Source of the DNA: Aegilops tauschii subsp. strangulata
Lineage: Eukaryota; Streptophyta; Magnoliopsida; Poales; Poaceae
Assembly (NCBI RefSeq): GCF_002575655.3
Contig: NC_053037.3
Span: forward strand, 47,713,242-47,777,241
DNA length: 64,000 bases
Direction: 5' to 3'
In this document: piece by piece, positions 33,057 through 45,149 of the stretch
How the letters are laid out: every line of letters begins with the position of its first letter
Numbering within the stretch: position 1 is the stretch's first letter
Notes under the pieces: generated by a model
The model's database searches: none
The model's input: the letters and a program-made list of their open reading frames with translations, nothing else
Told to the model about the DNA's origin: nothing
Position numbers and translations under genes: made by a program

Positions 33057-34049
33057 TTTGATGTCTGCTAGAACTACGTCGGTATTTCCCCAAAGAGGAA
33101 GGGATGATGCAGCACAGCGACGGTAGGTATTTCCATCAGTGATGAGACCAAGGTTATCGAACCAGTAGGAGAACCACACAACACAACGTAAACAACTCCT
33201 ACACACAAATAACAAATACTCGCAACCCGATGTGTTAAAGGGGTTGTCAATCCCTTTCGGGTAACGGCGCCAGAAATTGGCAAGTGGACGGGAGAAAGTT
33301 GTATTAGATTGGATAAATAGATCACAAATAAATTAAAGTGCAGCAAAGTATTTTTGGTTTAATAGATCTGAAAATAAAAGCAAATAAAAATAGATTGCGA
33401 AGGAAAATATATTAAAGAAGAGTTCCGGGGGCCGTAGATTTCACTAGTGGCTTCTCTCGAGAAAAATAGCAAATGGTGGGATAACAAATTACTGTCGGGC
33501 AATTGATAGAACTTCAAATACTCATGACGATATCCAGGCAATGATCATTATATAGGCATCACATCCAAGATTAGTACACCAACTCCTGCCTGCACCTACT
33601 ACTATTACTCCACACATCGACCTATCCAGCATGCATCTAGTGTATTAAGTTCATGGAAAAACGGAGTAATGCAATAAGAACGATGACATGATGTAGACAA
33701 GATCTATTTATGTAGAAATAGACCCCATCTTGTTATGCTTAATAGCAATGATACATACGTGGCGGTTCCCCTTCTGTCACTGGGGTCAAGTACCGTAAGA
33801 TCGAACCCATCCCAAAGCACCCATTGCAAGATAAATAGATCAAGTTGGCTAAACAAAACCCAAATATCGGAGAAGAAATACGAGGCTATAAGCAATCATG
33901 CATATAAGAGATCAGAGAAGACTCAAATAACTTTCATGGATAAAAACATAGATCTGATCACAAACTCAAAGTTCATCAGATCCCAACAAACACTCCGCAA
34001 AAGGACTTACATCATACGGATCTCCAAGAGACCATTGTATTGAGAATCA

Positions 34050-34070
34050 AGAGAGAGAGAGAGAGAGAGG
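34050..34070. repeat. (GA)n microsatellite
   Basis: About ten GA units inside the LTR, likely length-variable. Confidence 0.85.
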
Positions 34071-34257
34071 AAGCCATCTAGCTACTAAATACGGACCCGT
34101 AGGTCTACAATGATCTACTCACACATCATCGGAGAGGCGCCGATGAGGATGATAAACCCCTCCATGATGGTGTTTAGATTGGATCTTGTTGTTCTGGAAC
34201 TTGCGGTGGCTGGAATTGATTTTCATCGACTCACCTAGGGTTTCTGGAATATTTGGG

Positions 34258-34265
34258 TATTTATA
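34258..34265 (-). promoter_or_regulatory. TATA box in the 1570-bp LTR
   Basis: The minus strand reads GCTCTATAAATACCCAAAT, a strong TATA element in the U3/R region. Confidence 0.5.
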
Positions 34266-34631
34266 GAGCAAAGAGGCGGCGCGGGAGGCCACCGAGGTGG
34301 GAATAACCCACCTGGGCACGTCTGGGTCCCCAGGCACACCCTGGTGGGTTGTGCCCCCCTCAGGGCACCCCTCTGGTACTTCTTCGGCCCATCTTATGTC
34401 TTCTGGTCCAGAAAAAATCCACAAAAAGTATCGCTATGTTTGGACTCCGTTTGGTATTGATTTCCTGCAATGTAAAAAACAAGCAGAAAATAGCAACTAG
34501 CACAAGGCACTATGTCAATAGGTTAGTACCAAAAAATGCTAAAATTATTGTAAAATGATTGTAAAACATCCAAGAACGATAATATAACAGCATTGAACAA
34601 TAAAAAATTATAGATACGTTGGAGACGTATC

Positions 34632-36590
34632 AGCATCCCCAAGCTTAATTCCTTCTCATCCTCGAGTAGGTAATGATAAAAACAGAATTTTTGATGTGGA
34701 ATGCTGCCTAACAGGTTCATCGCATATCTTTTCTTTGTAGCATGGACATTTGAACTTTTATATGGTTCGAAGCAATAGTCTAGTTTTGACATGAAGACTC
34801 TAATACTCAAGAGTATCAACAAGCAGCCATGTATCTCAAAATATCAACACTAAAGCAAGTTATCACTAGCCCATTATGCTCAGTCATTGATCCATTCATG
34901 AAACACACTCGAATACTAGCTATACCCAATGCTCAAGTATGATCATAGTGCCCCTTAGGTGGTGCTTTATAAGAGAAGATGGAGACTCAAGTAAAAAAAT
35001 TGCATAAAGTAATAGAAAGGCCCTTCGCGGAGGGTACCAGATCTCAAAGCGACAATTGAGAGATAAAAAAGTTTTGGGAGGCATACTTTTCCCACCAACG
35101 AAAACAACTTAGAGTTCCCAACACTTTCCATGCTAGATATATCATAGGTGGTTCCCAAACAGGAAATAAAGTTTTTTCCTTTTTCCACCATACTTTCGCT
35201 TTCCGTGGCTAACCGTATCCACGGGTGCCTTCCATACCAACACTTTCCAAGGAATTTATTATTTGACAACATAAAGTAAATTCATTTTTCATTTCGGGAC
35301 TGGGCATCCCTAATACCTTTGCCGTACTCTCGTGCAATGACAAGTGGATAAACACTCATCGTGAGAATAACACATCTAGCATGGAAAACATCGGCCAACC
35401 CTCATCGCCTCGCGAGTGATACGAGCACACACAAGAGAAATTTATTTTGAAAATTAGAGATGGCACATACAAATTTTCTTAGAACGGCACGGAAATACCG
35501 CATATATGTAGGTATAGTGGACTCATATGGCAAAACTGGTTTAAAGGGTTTCGGATGCACAAGTAGTGATCATACTTAGTGCAAATGAAGGCTAGCAAAA
35601 AGATTGAGAAGCGTCCAACCAAGAAACAAAAAATCTCATACGGGAGCATTAAGCATAACTAACACCGAATAATGCACCACAAGTAGGATGTAATTTCAGT
35701 GCATAACTATTGACTTTCGTGCTTGCAAAGGGAATCACAAACCTTAACACCAATATTCTTACTAAAGCATAATTACTCATCAACATGACTCACATATCAT
35801 ATCGTCATATCTCAAAACCATTACAAACAACCAAGTTTATTTTGTCCAATGATCTTCATGAAAGTTTTTATATATCCTCCTCGAATATCTATCACTTTGG
35901 GACTAATTTCATATGTTGCTTTTAATAAGCTCAAATAAATATAAGTGAAGAACATGAGCATAATATTTCTTTCTCTCAAAATAATTTAAGTGAAGCAAGA
36001 GAGAATTTCTGAAAAAATTACTAACTCCCAAATAAATCTAAGTGAAGCATGAGAGCATTTCTTAAAAAATAACAAAGCACACAGTGCTCAAAAAGATATA
36101 AGTGAAGCACTAGAGAAATTCCATGGATCTAAAAATTTAAGTGAAGCATAAGAGAAAGAATAACATAATTTTTGGCTCTCTTAGGGCTAGTTCTTTTGGC
36201 AGCTTAAAAATTAAGCCACCTCCTCCCCAGCTTTTGCCATAAGCCGTCTCTCTTATTCATTGGGGCTTCTAAACTAGTTATGGAATAAATAATTTAGAAG
36301 TCTCAACAAATTTTGGGGGCGGCTTATTTTTTAAGCTGGGGAGAGGTAGCTTATTTTTTAAGCCACCCAAAAGAACTGGTCCTTAAGGTGTGTCCAGCAA
36401 GGATTCAAGAATTAAAACACAAAGCAAAACAAGCAAAGACTCATATCATACAAGATGCTCCAAGCAAAACATAATATGTGACGAACAAAAATGTAGCTCC
36501 AAGTAAAATACCGATGGTCGTTAGAAGAAAGAGGGGATGCCACTCGGGGGCATCCCCAAGATTAGTTTCCTGATACTTCTTGAATATTGT
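34632..36590 (-). mobile_element. Interior of the minus-strand gypsy element (3' part)
   Basis: Starts with the complement of the polypurine tract (GCATCCCCAAGCTTAATTCC). No coding frame is seen, so this is the untranslated 3' part. The section 35840-36590 has repeated ATATAAGTGAAGCA segments and CAAGATGCTCCAAGCAAAAC, shared with 9484-10007. It is cut at 36591 by the next gypsy element. A Tourist-like MITE sits at 36184-36382. Confidence 0.6.
36184..36382. mobile_element. 199-bp Tourist-like MITE
   Basis: Terminal inverted repeats GGGCTAGTTCTTTTGG and CCAAAAGAACTGGTCC, flanked on both sides by TTA (36181-36183 and 36383-36385), as in Tourist/PIF-Harbinger MITEs. Inside, AGCTTAAAAATTAAGCCACC and its inverse make a strong hairpin. 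No coding. Confidence 0.75.
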
Positions 36591-38483
36591 TGTGACTCCC
36601 TGGTTTTTGCTGATTTTGCCCTCTTGATTTTCAGTTGCCTTTCTCTTTGAAATTTGGTTTCAGAGTTAATTCATTTGGACTTGCACTTGGGCATTGTTTT
36701 GATGTTCACCCAAGTGACCTCTCCCAGCCCTCTCAACCTTTCTTGATCTCCCACACATCCTCAAAAATGCTTTGGAATATTTTTCTTACAACGAAAATAT
36801 CCATTTTCCTCTTGAAAATGGACTATTCCCACTTCTCTTCCAAAGAAACCCCTATGTTTCTTTCTGAGAAAAATATGAGAAAATTCTCACAACACCTCTA
36901 GGTAGTACCTCATCACCCCATGCAAAAATATCATATGGTCATGTGACCAAATTTTGGTAGGGAAAATCATTTGCATTCTGCCCTAATAATGCACTTTGCA
37001 CAGCAAGTGTATTAATCCTTAATCGAATGAAGCTGATTTTTCATGAGCTTCATTACCCTCCAAAGAAAACCAAAACCCAGGAGCTTAGCTCTAAACCCCT
37101 TCTAGAAGCCATCCAAACACAGTGCTCAAGCTTCTGTCCAGAAACTTGCTGAGTAGCTCTAGTCCTATCCGGTCGGCCTGTCCGTGTTTCATCACATCTC
37201 CTAGACCAAACACTGCACAGACAACACGCTAGACATGGTCTGGCAAGCCCTGGGAACCATTTTGGCATAGTTTGCGTGGTGACTGCGTGTGGACACACGC
37301 GCTGGCATGCATTCGGCGCACTCTGCGCAGCGCCCGACCCTCTATTCAGCGCGTGCTCATTCCAGCGCTCGCCGCCGACTGCCGTACTGTGCCACCAGCC
37401 TCGAGTCATCTACCTTGACCTCCCCCTGCCTCTCGCCTATGCCGGAGCAGCCACAATGAGAATGGGCACGTCGCGGCAAAAGCGCACAGTGCGCCTGTGC
37501 CCCTGTCTTCTTCTCTCCAGCACCCTATGCTCGTCTTCGAGCTCCAAAGTGGCAGCATGATCTCTGAAGCCGTGCTCCCCCTCCCCGCTGGCACTCCTCA
37601 TCGCCGTGCGCCGCTTCCAGAGCCCTCCGATGGAGCCGAGACCCCCTCCCCCTCCGCCTATAAATACTGACCCCCTCCAGCCTCTTCGAGAACTTCAAAC
37701 CCATCGCCCAACCTCCACAAAACAGTCCCTAACCGAGCAGGCATCTGGCCACCGTCCCTGACCCAAGCTTGCCGGTGATCCCCACTACTTATCCTCCCCA
37801 CTCCAGTACTCCTTGAGCTCAATGCACTCCTCCGGCGACTCTCTGGTGATCCTCTGGTGCCATCTGAACCTGTAGGAGCCCCTGGTGCAGCCCTGCTTCA
37901 CCGTCTTCCTCGACTCCGGCAAGCTCCGCCTTCTGCAGCCGTTGGAGAAGCCCGTCCCGACCCTGTCCGAACACCTCTAGCCATGCCACGGGTATAGGCA
38001 GGTGCGCAAGCGTCCCCTCTACCCATCCATCCCTCTCGATCTGGCCATCGAGCTCTCCTCGCTGGAGAAAGCGCCGGCGAAGCGCCGCTGTCCTCCGTTT
38101 CTTCTCTCCATCTCTCCCAACCTGACGTGTGGGGCCCATTGTCAGCCTCACCACTCGCGCCCGAAGCGGTACGAATGGAGGCGTATTCCTGGAATGCGCC
38201 TTCGACGTCACCCCTGTTTTTCTTTTTATTCCAATTTAATTCAAAGTTTGACTAGTAACTTTGATTGGCTTTAACTTTTAAACCATAAGCCCAAATGAGT
38301 CGATTCTTTTTGCATTATGTTTGTCTTGGAATTCTCTAGTAGCACACAAAAATTGGGATTTTTCTCTGCTGTCTAGAATTTCTGGTGATTTTCAGAAGTG
38401 TTCTTGACATTTTCTTTTTGTGGTTCTAATTGTTTTCAGAGGAGGAAACTTGCCTTGAAGGAAACCAGGAGGAGTGCGACCCT
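36591..38483 (+). repeat. 5' LTR, first part (before CACTA-2)
   Basis: 1893 bp including one copy of the CCT target (38481-38483). Contains a TATA box at 37659 and a C-rich leader downstream, which has the look of a plant core promoter and 5' UTR. Open frames here (both strands, 37050-38270) lack family similarity. Confidence 0.7.
37659..37666 (+). promoter_or_regulatory. TATA box of the 3.7-kb LTR
   Basis: CCTCCGCCTATAAATACTGA, preceded by a CT-rich stretch and followed by AACTTCAAACCCATCGCCC, typical of a plant promoter. CACTA-2 sits about 820 bp downstream, so a transcript from here would now run into the transposon. Confidence 0.65.
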
Positions 38484-38499
38484 CACTACTGCAGGATGC

Positions 38500-39010
38500 T
38501 GCTAACGCGACACTACGATCAGAGACCCTTCGAGAAACTGTGTGCGATGCAATAATCGCAAACGATGGTGTCACAGAACCGTAAAAAATGTCCAAAATGT
38601 TTGCGATGACGGACACATCAAACACAGTTCAGATTTTAGTTGCGTGTGCAATGAAGGGCATACGGTTGATCCAGCAGAACTGTTTGCGATGAGGAAGAAC
38701 TACAGAAACGGGCAGCCATATCAATGTGTGTGCGATATACGGCATACAGTTCCCTCTGATGAACTGTGTGCTATTAGGGAATGCAACAGAAACGGTCAGC
38801 CAGATCAAGGTGTGTGTGATATACGGCATACGGTACACTTGGACAAATTGTTTTGATTAGGCAAGAGAACGGAAACGGTTCATCTTAACAAGATGTGTGT
38901 GATATGCGGCATTTGCGATCAGCCAAAAGAACACAAACGATTCGTGTAAACCAGATGTGTGTGATACGTAGCAAATAGCCCACTCGGATGAACTGTTTGG
39001 GATGAGAAAT
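38500..39010. repeat. Left subterminal repeats of CACTA-2
   Basis: Repeated units of about 75 bp around TGTGTGCGATATACGGCATA and GGATGAACTGTTTGCGATGA, with AACGGTCAGCCAGATCAAG. The same set occurs at the left end of CACTA-3 (54100-54500). Confidence 0.7.
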
Positions 39011-39897
39011 TATAACATGGACTGTTAGTATTGTAAGTTCGTGTGTGATTCTGTTCGTACAAAAAACTTTGAAAAAATGCAAACTAGTTGCTTGCGGTGG
39101 CTAGGAGTATCGCACATGATGCGTCTGTGATTACTCGTGTGCGGTGATTAGTAAGTTACACATAGTGAACGGCCGGAAGGGTGATATTGTGATCATGGAG
39201 TTCGAGAAGACCGTCGTCAGAAGGCCGCCAGCTCAGCTTTTTAGCCTATATTTTATTATAATTGTATGCATAAGTAGGTCATGAGTGTTTTGTGCCTTGC
39301 CGCATGTGGAATTTTAAATTGTCCTAAATATGTAAGACAATTATTAACCGTTGCCATTGTAAATTTGCCTCAACGGCGAGCAGAGCACGCGCAGGGACGC
39401 CAGGGACCCGCAAAAAAAAGAAAAAAAAAGCAGGGACGCCACGGCGAGCAACCACGTGGTCTACCTTCTGGCACCCCGTGGAAGACGCGACGGTGCATCC
39501 ATAGGACACGATGGTGATATCATGACCGTGTGTGATACTGGGCAGAAACGTACACGTACATCCGAGAAGAAGGGCCGACGTTTCGAGCTTCCGATGCGTG
39601 GCATACGGTTGATCCAAAAGAACTGTTTGCGATGAGACAGAACCACAAAACAGGGTCTTTCTGGGCCCAGAACCATCAATAAATTTTGACTTTGTTTTTC
39701 CTCACATTGCAGATTACAACGCAATAAGTAATTGCAAATCTGTTCACACGGATCAAACTAATATGTGTTCACACCGATCAAACTAATATGTGTTCACACT
39801 TAGCATCGGTCTAGACAAACTACCCACTCAAAAATTACTTCACAGTTACCCTCCTCATCACCTACAAAACTGCTCTTTCCTGTCAAGTCGTTCTGCC
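39011..39897 (+). other. CACTA-2 region upstream of the coiled-coil gene
   Basis: No coding. It holds further GTGTGTGATAC motifs (39520) and a stretch GGCATACGGTTGATCCAAAAG at 39600 that repeats the left-end unit (38656). Probably promoter and leader of the gene at 39898. Confidence 0.4.
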
Positions 39898-40499
39898 ATG
39901 ACCGGTAGGAGGAGTTTCGGGTGGGCATATAACGAGGCAGCAAAGACCAAGGCCGCGGAAGCACTTGAGAGGTCCCGTCGCAAAGCGGCAGCCGCAGCAG
40001 AGATGTCCCGGCGCGCCGCGGAGCCCTCGAATGAGCTCTCATGGGCACACAAGGGCTCTCACAACCACACTCGCCGCATCAGCGATCACGATGAGTTGGC
40101 ATTGCTGAATCCTTGGCCGGCGACGATGACATTCTCGCTGGCCTCATTAAGCAGCAGGAGCTGGTCGACGGCTTGATGAAGCTGCTCGAGATCAGCGATG
40201 CCTTGGTTGACAAGGCGACCGGCCAGGTCGAGCAACTCATGGGTGACAATGCGAAGCTCCTCAAGGCGCTCACTGAGAAGGAGGAGGAGGCCGCCGGCTG
40301 GAAGATGCTGCATGAGCAGAGCACTGCCTCGGGGATGACGCTGACAGCGGTCATCGAGGAACTGATGGGTGACTTGGGGAGGATCCAGATCGAGCACGAG
40401 TAGGAGGTGGAGGAATCCGTGGCTGCTTTCAAGCAAAGCTTTGAGGAAATGAGGAAGGAGCTGGAGGATGTCATCGCCTGGCGATCCATCGAAGAGTAG
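39898..40499 (+). pseudogene. CACTA-carried coiled-coil protein, broken
   Basis: Starts MTGRRSFGWAYNEAAKTKAA and continues EALERSRRKAAAAAEMSRRA to about 40105, where a frameshift moves the sequence to another frame: LAGDDDILAGLIKQQELVDG, LMKLLEISDALVDKATGQVE, QLMGDNAKLLKALTEKEEEA. An in-frame TAG at 40401-40403 is followed by EVEESVAAFKQSFEEMRKEL and EDVIAWRSIEE before TAG at 40497. The C-terminal two thirds is predicted coiled coil; the N-terminus is basic and alanine-rich. I recognise it only as a protein that accompanies this type of CACTA element; function unknown. One frameshift and one stop. Confidence 0.55.
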
Positions 40500-41109
40500 A
40501 TACAGTAACGATCTAGATCATTGTCTATGATTTCCTTCTTCTCTTGCCCCCGCGTCTTCCGAACTTTGCCGCATGTGGCATTTAAAATTATCCGGAATAT
40601 GTAAGACAATTATTATCTGAGCCATTGTAAATTTGTTGTCGTACTATCCGTTGCCATTTTATTTATCGTCGTATTATCTGTTGCCCTATGTGGCAATTTA
40701 AATTAGGCTGGAGTACGAGTTGAAAACACGAACAGAGCAAATGCTGCCACGGGATCACAACCAAACACCCTCCGTCCACCCCTCAAAAAACCGCTGTCCA
40801 GACGCTTTAATTAACCAGGCTACGGCTGGTGCATGGAGGTCAAAGAGCTCGCTTCCCGGTGAGCATGGGCGGCCTTGCTACTCCCATGTGTCCCATGGAG
40901 CCTGTGAGGTGGACAGGATGCAGGCGTCCCGTCGAGCCTGCTCGGTGGACTGCTCGCACGCGTCCCGTCGAGCCTGCACGGCGGACTTCTCGCGCTTGTC
41001 CTGTCCAATCAAACAGCTGCACGCACGTCACTGAGTATGGTTAATTATTGACACGGTTCATATGATACAACCGTTTGTGATATTAACGTGTCAGCTTATT
41101 GTTTCAAAA
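40500..41109. other. CACTA-2 spacer after the coiled-coil gene
   Basis: 40560-40700 resembles 39290-39370 (CTTGCCGCATGTGG, TGTAAGACAATTATTA), a local duplication. 40880-41010 has three copies of a GTCGAGCCTGC...GGTGGAC repeat of about 33 bp. No convincing coding. Confidence 0.45.
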
Positions 41110-43550
41110 AGGACTTCGTTGGCTACTAATGTGTGCGCCTCTTCTCAAACTGGACGATTTTTTACCACGACATATATGTGCCATGTCGTGAAACCATGAC
41201 AAGTTTCATGTTTTTTGGGTGAGTTTTTGATTTACTAGGATTTAAAAACCGAGATTCTCAATGTTTCAGGACGACGATAAGTTTGTAATTCATTCCCGTT
41301 CCTTAAATGAGACCTAAACATGCACCCAATGACACATGTATAATTTCCCACCCATTTTGTGCGTGTAGTTCAAATTTGTATTGTGAACTACATTTAATGC
41401 GTAGAAAACTTAATTACTAATATATACAATGGCCAAACGAACCCTAAACATGCACCCCCAAGGACAAATGTATGTTTTTTCTAGCCATTTTGGTGCACTA
41501 GAGCATGTATTTGTAGTTCAGATTTGAAGTATGGACATTAAATGCCTAGAGAACTCAATTAATGAATAAAAAGGGTCAAGCGAACCCTGAATAATTTCAA
41601 AGTTCAGCGCGAATCTCCCGTTGTTCCGTACGTGTTGCGTGTAGAAAAAAATATGAGGCTAGAAGAGGGAGCGATTATCGTTTGGCCCACAAGGGGACAC
41701 GTTTCCCTATCGAAACCACGAGGGTTCTTGCGACAGGCTCTGGTTTGTAAGAGTTTTGTAATAAAGCTTGGCCCAAATTGGCAATGTTTTTACCACGACA
41801 TATATGTGCCATGATGTGACACCATGCCACCTTTAATGAATTTCTGGTGAGTTTTGGATTTATGGGGATTTAAAAACCGAGATTCCAAATGTTTGTGGAC
41901 GAGCCAAGACACCGGTACGGTTATAATTCGTTCCCATTCCTCGCATGGGAACTAATTAAACATGCACCCAAGGACACATGCATGTACAATTTTTCTAGCC
42001 ATTTTGGTGAACTTGAGCATGTATTTGTAGTTCAGATTTGAATTATGGACATTAAATGCCTAGGAAACTCAATTAGTGTATAAAAAGGCCAAACGAACCC
42101 TGAATAAGTTTAAATTTCAGCATGGATATCATATAGTTCCATGTTGCCCGTAGAAGAAAATACAAGGCGAAAAGAGGCCGTGATTACATTTTGACAACAA
42201 GGGGAACACGTCTCCCTATCGGAACCAGAAGGCTTCTTGTTGAGAGAAGCTCCGATTTTTATGAGGTTCGTAGTAAAGCTTGGCCCAAGTTGGAAATGTT
42301 TTTACCATGACATATATGTGCCATGACGTGACACCATACCACCTTTGATGACTTTCTGGTGAGTTTTGGATTTTTTGGGGATTAAAAACCCGAGATTCCA
42401 AATATTTGAGGACGAGCCAGGACGCCGGTACGGTTGTAATTCGTTCCCATTCCTGGTGTGGGACCTAATTAAACTTGCACCCAAGGACACATGCATGTAT
42501 AATTTTTCTAGCCATTTTGGTGAACTTGAGCATGTATTTGTAGTTCAGATTTGAATTATGGACATTAAATGTCTAGGAAACTCAATTAGTGTATAAAAAG
42601 GCCAAACGAACCCTGAATAAGTGTAAATTTCAGCATGGATATCACGTAGTTCCATGTTGCCTGTAGAAGAAAATACAAGGCAAAAAGAGGTCGTGATTAC
42701 ATTTTGACAACAAGGGGAACATGTTTCCCTCTCGGAACCACAAGGCTTCTTGTTGAGAGAAGCTCCGATTTGTAAGAGGTTCGTAATAAAGCTTGCCCAA
42801 ATTAGACAATGTTTTACCACGACATATATGTGCCATGACGTGACACCATGCCTTCGAAAAAGATTGTCCATTTTGCACACGAAGTGCATCCAATTTTTGC
42901 CTTAACCCTCTCAACTTTTTAGAACAAGCTATGCGGGTGAAATGATGATACCATGCCAACTTTCAACCATTTCAGAGTTCATTTGAAGTGCTTTTCAATT
43001 TTAGGGTCATTTGGCTCAAAAAAATCAGTAAATGCATGAAAAATATCAAATGAAGTCAGAAAAGGTTAAAAATTGATGGCGTGGCTTTGAATGGTGCATT
43101 TTGAACACACAAAAAGTGTGGAGTTCAAATAAGTTCAAAAAAGTGAATTCCTTTTCTAATAGATGAGTTTTTGTTCGAAACCCTGATACTTTGAAAGAGA
43201 TTGTCCGTTTTGCACACGAAGTGCATCCAGTTTTTGCCGTAACCCTCTGAACTTTTTAGAACATGTTATGTGAGTGAAATGATGATACCATGCAAACTTT
43301 CAACCTTTTCAGAGTTCAATTGAGGTTTGTAATAAAGCTTGGCCCTAATTGGACAATGTTTTTACCACGACATATAAGCGCCATGACGTGACACCATGCC
43401 AACTTTCATGACGTGACACCATGCCAACTTTCATGTATAATTTTTCTAGCCATTTTGGTGAACTGGAGCATGTATTTGAAGTCCAGATTTTAATTATGGA
43501 CATTAAATGCCTAGGAAACTCAATTAGTGTATAAAAAGGCCAAAAAAAGC
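41110..43550. repeat. Tandem repeats of about 513 bp in CACTA-2
   Basis: The segment GGACATTAAATGCCTAG recurs at about 41533, 42048, 42561 and 43499, and TTTTACCACGACATATATGT with GCCATGACGTGACACCATG recurs at about 41165, 41790, 42300, 42810 and 43360. The middle two copies are the most alike. The last copy is displaced by the insertion at 42863-43320. Confidence 0.75.
42863..43320. repeat. Direct repeat pair inside the tandem array
   Basis: GATTGTCCATTTTGCACACG at 42863 and GATTGTCCGTTTTGCACACG at 43199, each followed by AAGTGCATCCA and TTTTTGCCxTAACCCTCT, and by GTGAAATGATGATACCATGC. The spacing is about 336 bp. It looks like a separate repeat inserted into the 513-bp array. Confidence 0.6.
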
Positions 43551-43950
43551 CGTGTGCCTACCAAACCGTGGCCGATGCCGCACGTGATCTGAGTCGTGTG
43601 TTCTGATTGGCCAGAACCCAAACCCCACAGATCGTACGTCTGCACCATTGGACGCTCCCAGGTCGAACGTCAACCCTCAGCCCTTTCGACAGCACATGCA
43701 GTACATGGGTAAGCATTGTGCGCATGCGTCGTCTAGTTCACGCTTCCATCTCTTGTACGTTTTCTAAACAGGCCACCCTTTCCCGCCACTCCTCTCATCA
43801 GTTTCCCGCTTCTTCTCCCATCGGTTTCCCGCTACCAGTGTCAGTGCTCATTGAAGGCTAGGCGGCGACACACCAGCCATCGCACCAGTTTCTAAAAGAA
43901 CAAATGTGTGTGATAGGAGGGCGTAGGTCCCATAGGGTGACCAGTGTTAG

Positions 43951-44485
43951 CAAAATGGTGCAGATATTGGATTAACCGTGTGCGATGCAAGTGCACTGTA
44001 AAATTAGCATGACTGCGCAAGCGCGAGAAAATGGTGGAGGTACTGGGTTTAACCGTGTGGGATGCAAGTGCGTTGTGAAATGACCATGACTGCGCAAACG
44101 CGAGCAAAATGGTGTAGGTACTGGCTTAACCATGTAAGATGCAAGTGCGCTGTAAAATCACCACGACTGCGCAAGCGCAAGCAAAATGGTGTAGGTACTG
44201 GCTAACCATGTGCGATTCAAGTGCGCTGTAAAATCAGCATGACTGCGCAAGCGCGAGCAAATGTTGGATGTACTGGTTTAACCATGTGCGATGCAAGTGG
44301 GTTGTGAAATCACCACGACTGCGCAAGCGCGAGCAAAATGGTGCAGGTACTGGCTTAACCATGTGCGATGCAAGTGCACTGTGAAATCACCACGACTGCG
44401 CAAGCACGAGCAAAATGGTGCAGGTACTGGCTTAACCGTGTGCGATGCAAGTGCGCTATAAAATCACCACGACTACGCAAGCTAA
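43951..44485. repeat. Seven tandem copies of a 77-bp repeat
   Basis: Units start CAAAATGGTGCAGGTACTGG at about 43951, 44027, 44105, 44182, 44258, 44334 and 44411 (76-78 bp apart). Each holds TTAACCATGTGCGATGCAAG and CACGACTGCGCAAGCGCGAG. The GTGCGATGCAAG core is the same word found in the subterminal repeats, so this is an internal array related to the element's ends. Confidence 0.85.
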
Positions 44486-45149
44486 AGGCGTGTGAGTTTA
44501 TATAGAAATTAGGAGGAACCGTGTGCGATAGACCAGCTAGCTAGAAATATAAAAACAAACTACCCGCCTTGAGCGTTGCAAAAATCGGCGGTTCCGCCCA
44601 TTTCGTTATTATCGTACATGCATATTCCTATTGGACCGTGCGCGATTATGGCCACTCCCGCCGCGCATCAATTCCTTTACCCAAATTTTAGTATCCGCCA
44701 TACTTCAACCGTCGCCCACACTCCTCTAGCACCGACCTTATAGTAAAATTGTAGTTGCCGAGGCATTTGAACCGTCTCCCTCCCTCGTCCACTACCATCT
44801 CCGCCCACCATTAATAAAAAATTCAGTAGTCGCGGCGTATCCTCAAACACCACAACTCCCCCCCACCACAGTCCCCCACCTTCCCCCTCCCCCCTGGAAC
44901 CCTAGCTTGTGGCCGCCACCGGCGACGCCACCAACCCATGCCGGTCTGCCCGTTCCTCCTAGCTTAGATAATAAATTTCAGGTTACCCAGCGATTCCCAT
45001 ACCGTCGCCCCACTCCCCTGAGTTTTTAGATGAGGCCTGCAGTGTCCCTCCCTGCCAGATCCACATCCCCTGCTCCAGAATGTCGCAGCCTAAGCTCGAC
45101 CACGTATCCCGGGAAGCCCAACGAGCGTTCGACCAAGAAGTGGTTTATC
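44486..45149 (+). other. Promoter/leader region of the B3-like gene
   Basis: No similarity to coding sequence until 45030, from where the reading frame is open. C-rich stretches (44840-44890) and an ATG at 45030 in frame lie upstream of the preferred start. Confidence 0.4.

Larger units (their letters stand above)
11931..33061 (+). mobile_element. CACTA-1: large CACTA transposon with nested insertions
   Basis: Starts CACTACTACGGAAAACC, preceded by ACT. Both subterminal regions carry many TAGCAGTAGCGC / GCGCTACTGCTA motifs (11955-12196 and again 13190-13370, 32897-33056). Genes on the plus strand are ORF1 (14916-15263 continuing at 29392), an acidic ORF (30494-31309), a Ulp1-like exon set (31316-32266) and a viroplasmin-like segment (32542-32629). 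I see no CACTA transposase (TNP2-like) coding. The right terminus is lost: at 33062 a gypsy LTR begins. Inserted within it are a foldback element (12211-13090) and a 14.1-kb gypsy element (15267-29391). Without these, what remains is about 6.1 kb. Confidence 0.75.
33062..34631 (-). repeat. 3' LTR (about 1570 bp) of a minus-strand gypsy element
   Basis: On the minus strand it begins TGATACGTCTCCAACGTATC, directly after a polypurine-like AAGCTTGGGGATGC, so it is the 3' LTR. The other end is set at TGTCTGCTAGAACTACGTCGG (33062), where the CACTA-1 subterminal repeats stop; this boundary is good to a few bases. It contains a TATA box at 34258-34265 and a GA microsatellite. No coding. Confidence 0.7.

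Noticed and set aside
37053..38274. Several 90-130-codon frames on both strands
   Set aside because: Inside the 3.7-kb LTR, C-rich leader sequence, no similarity and no consistent frame.
43951..44485. CRISPR-like array
   Set aside because: Units are contiguous 77-bp tandem repeats without unique spacers, in a plant transposon.
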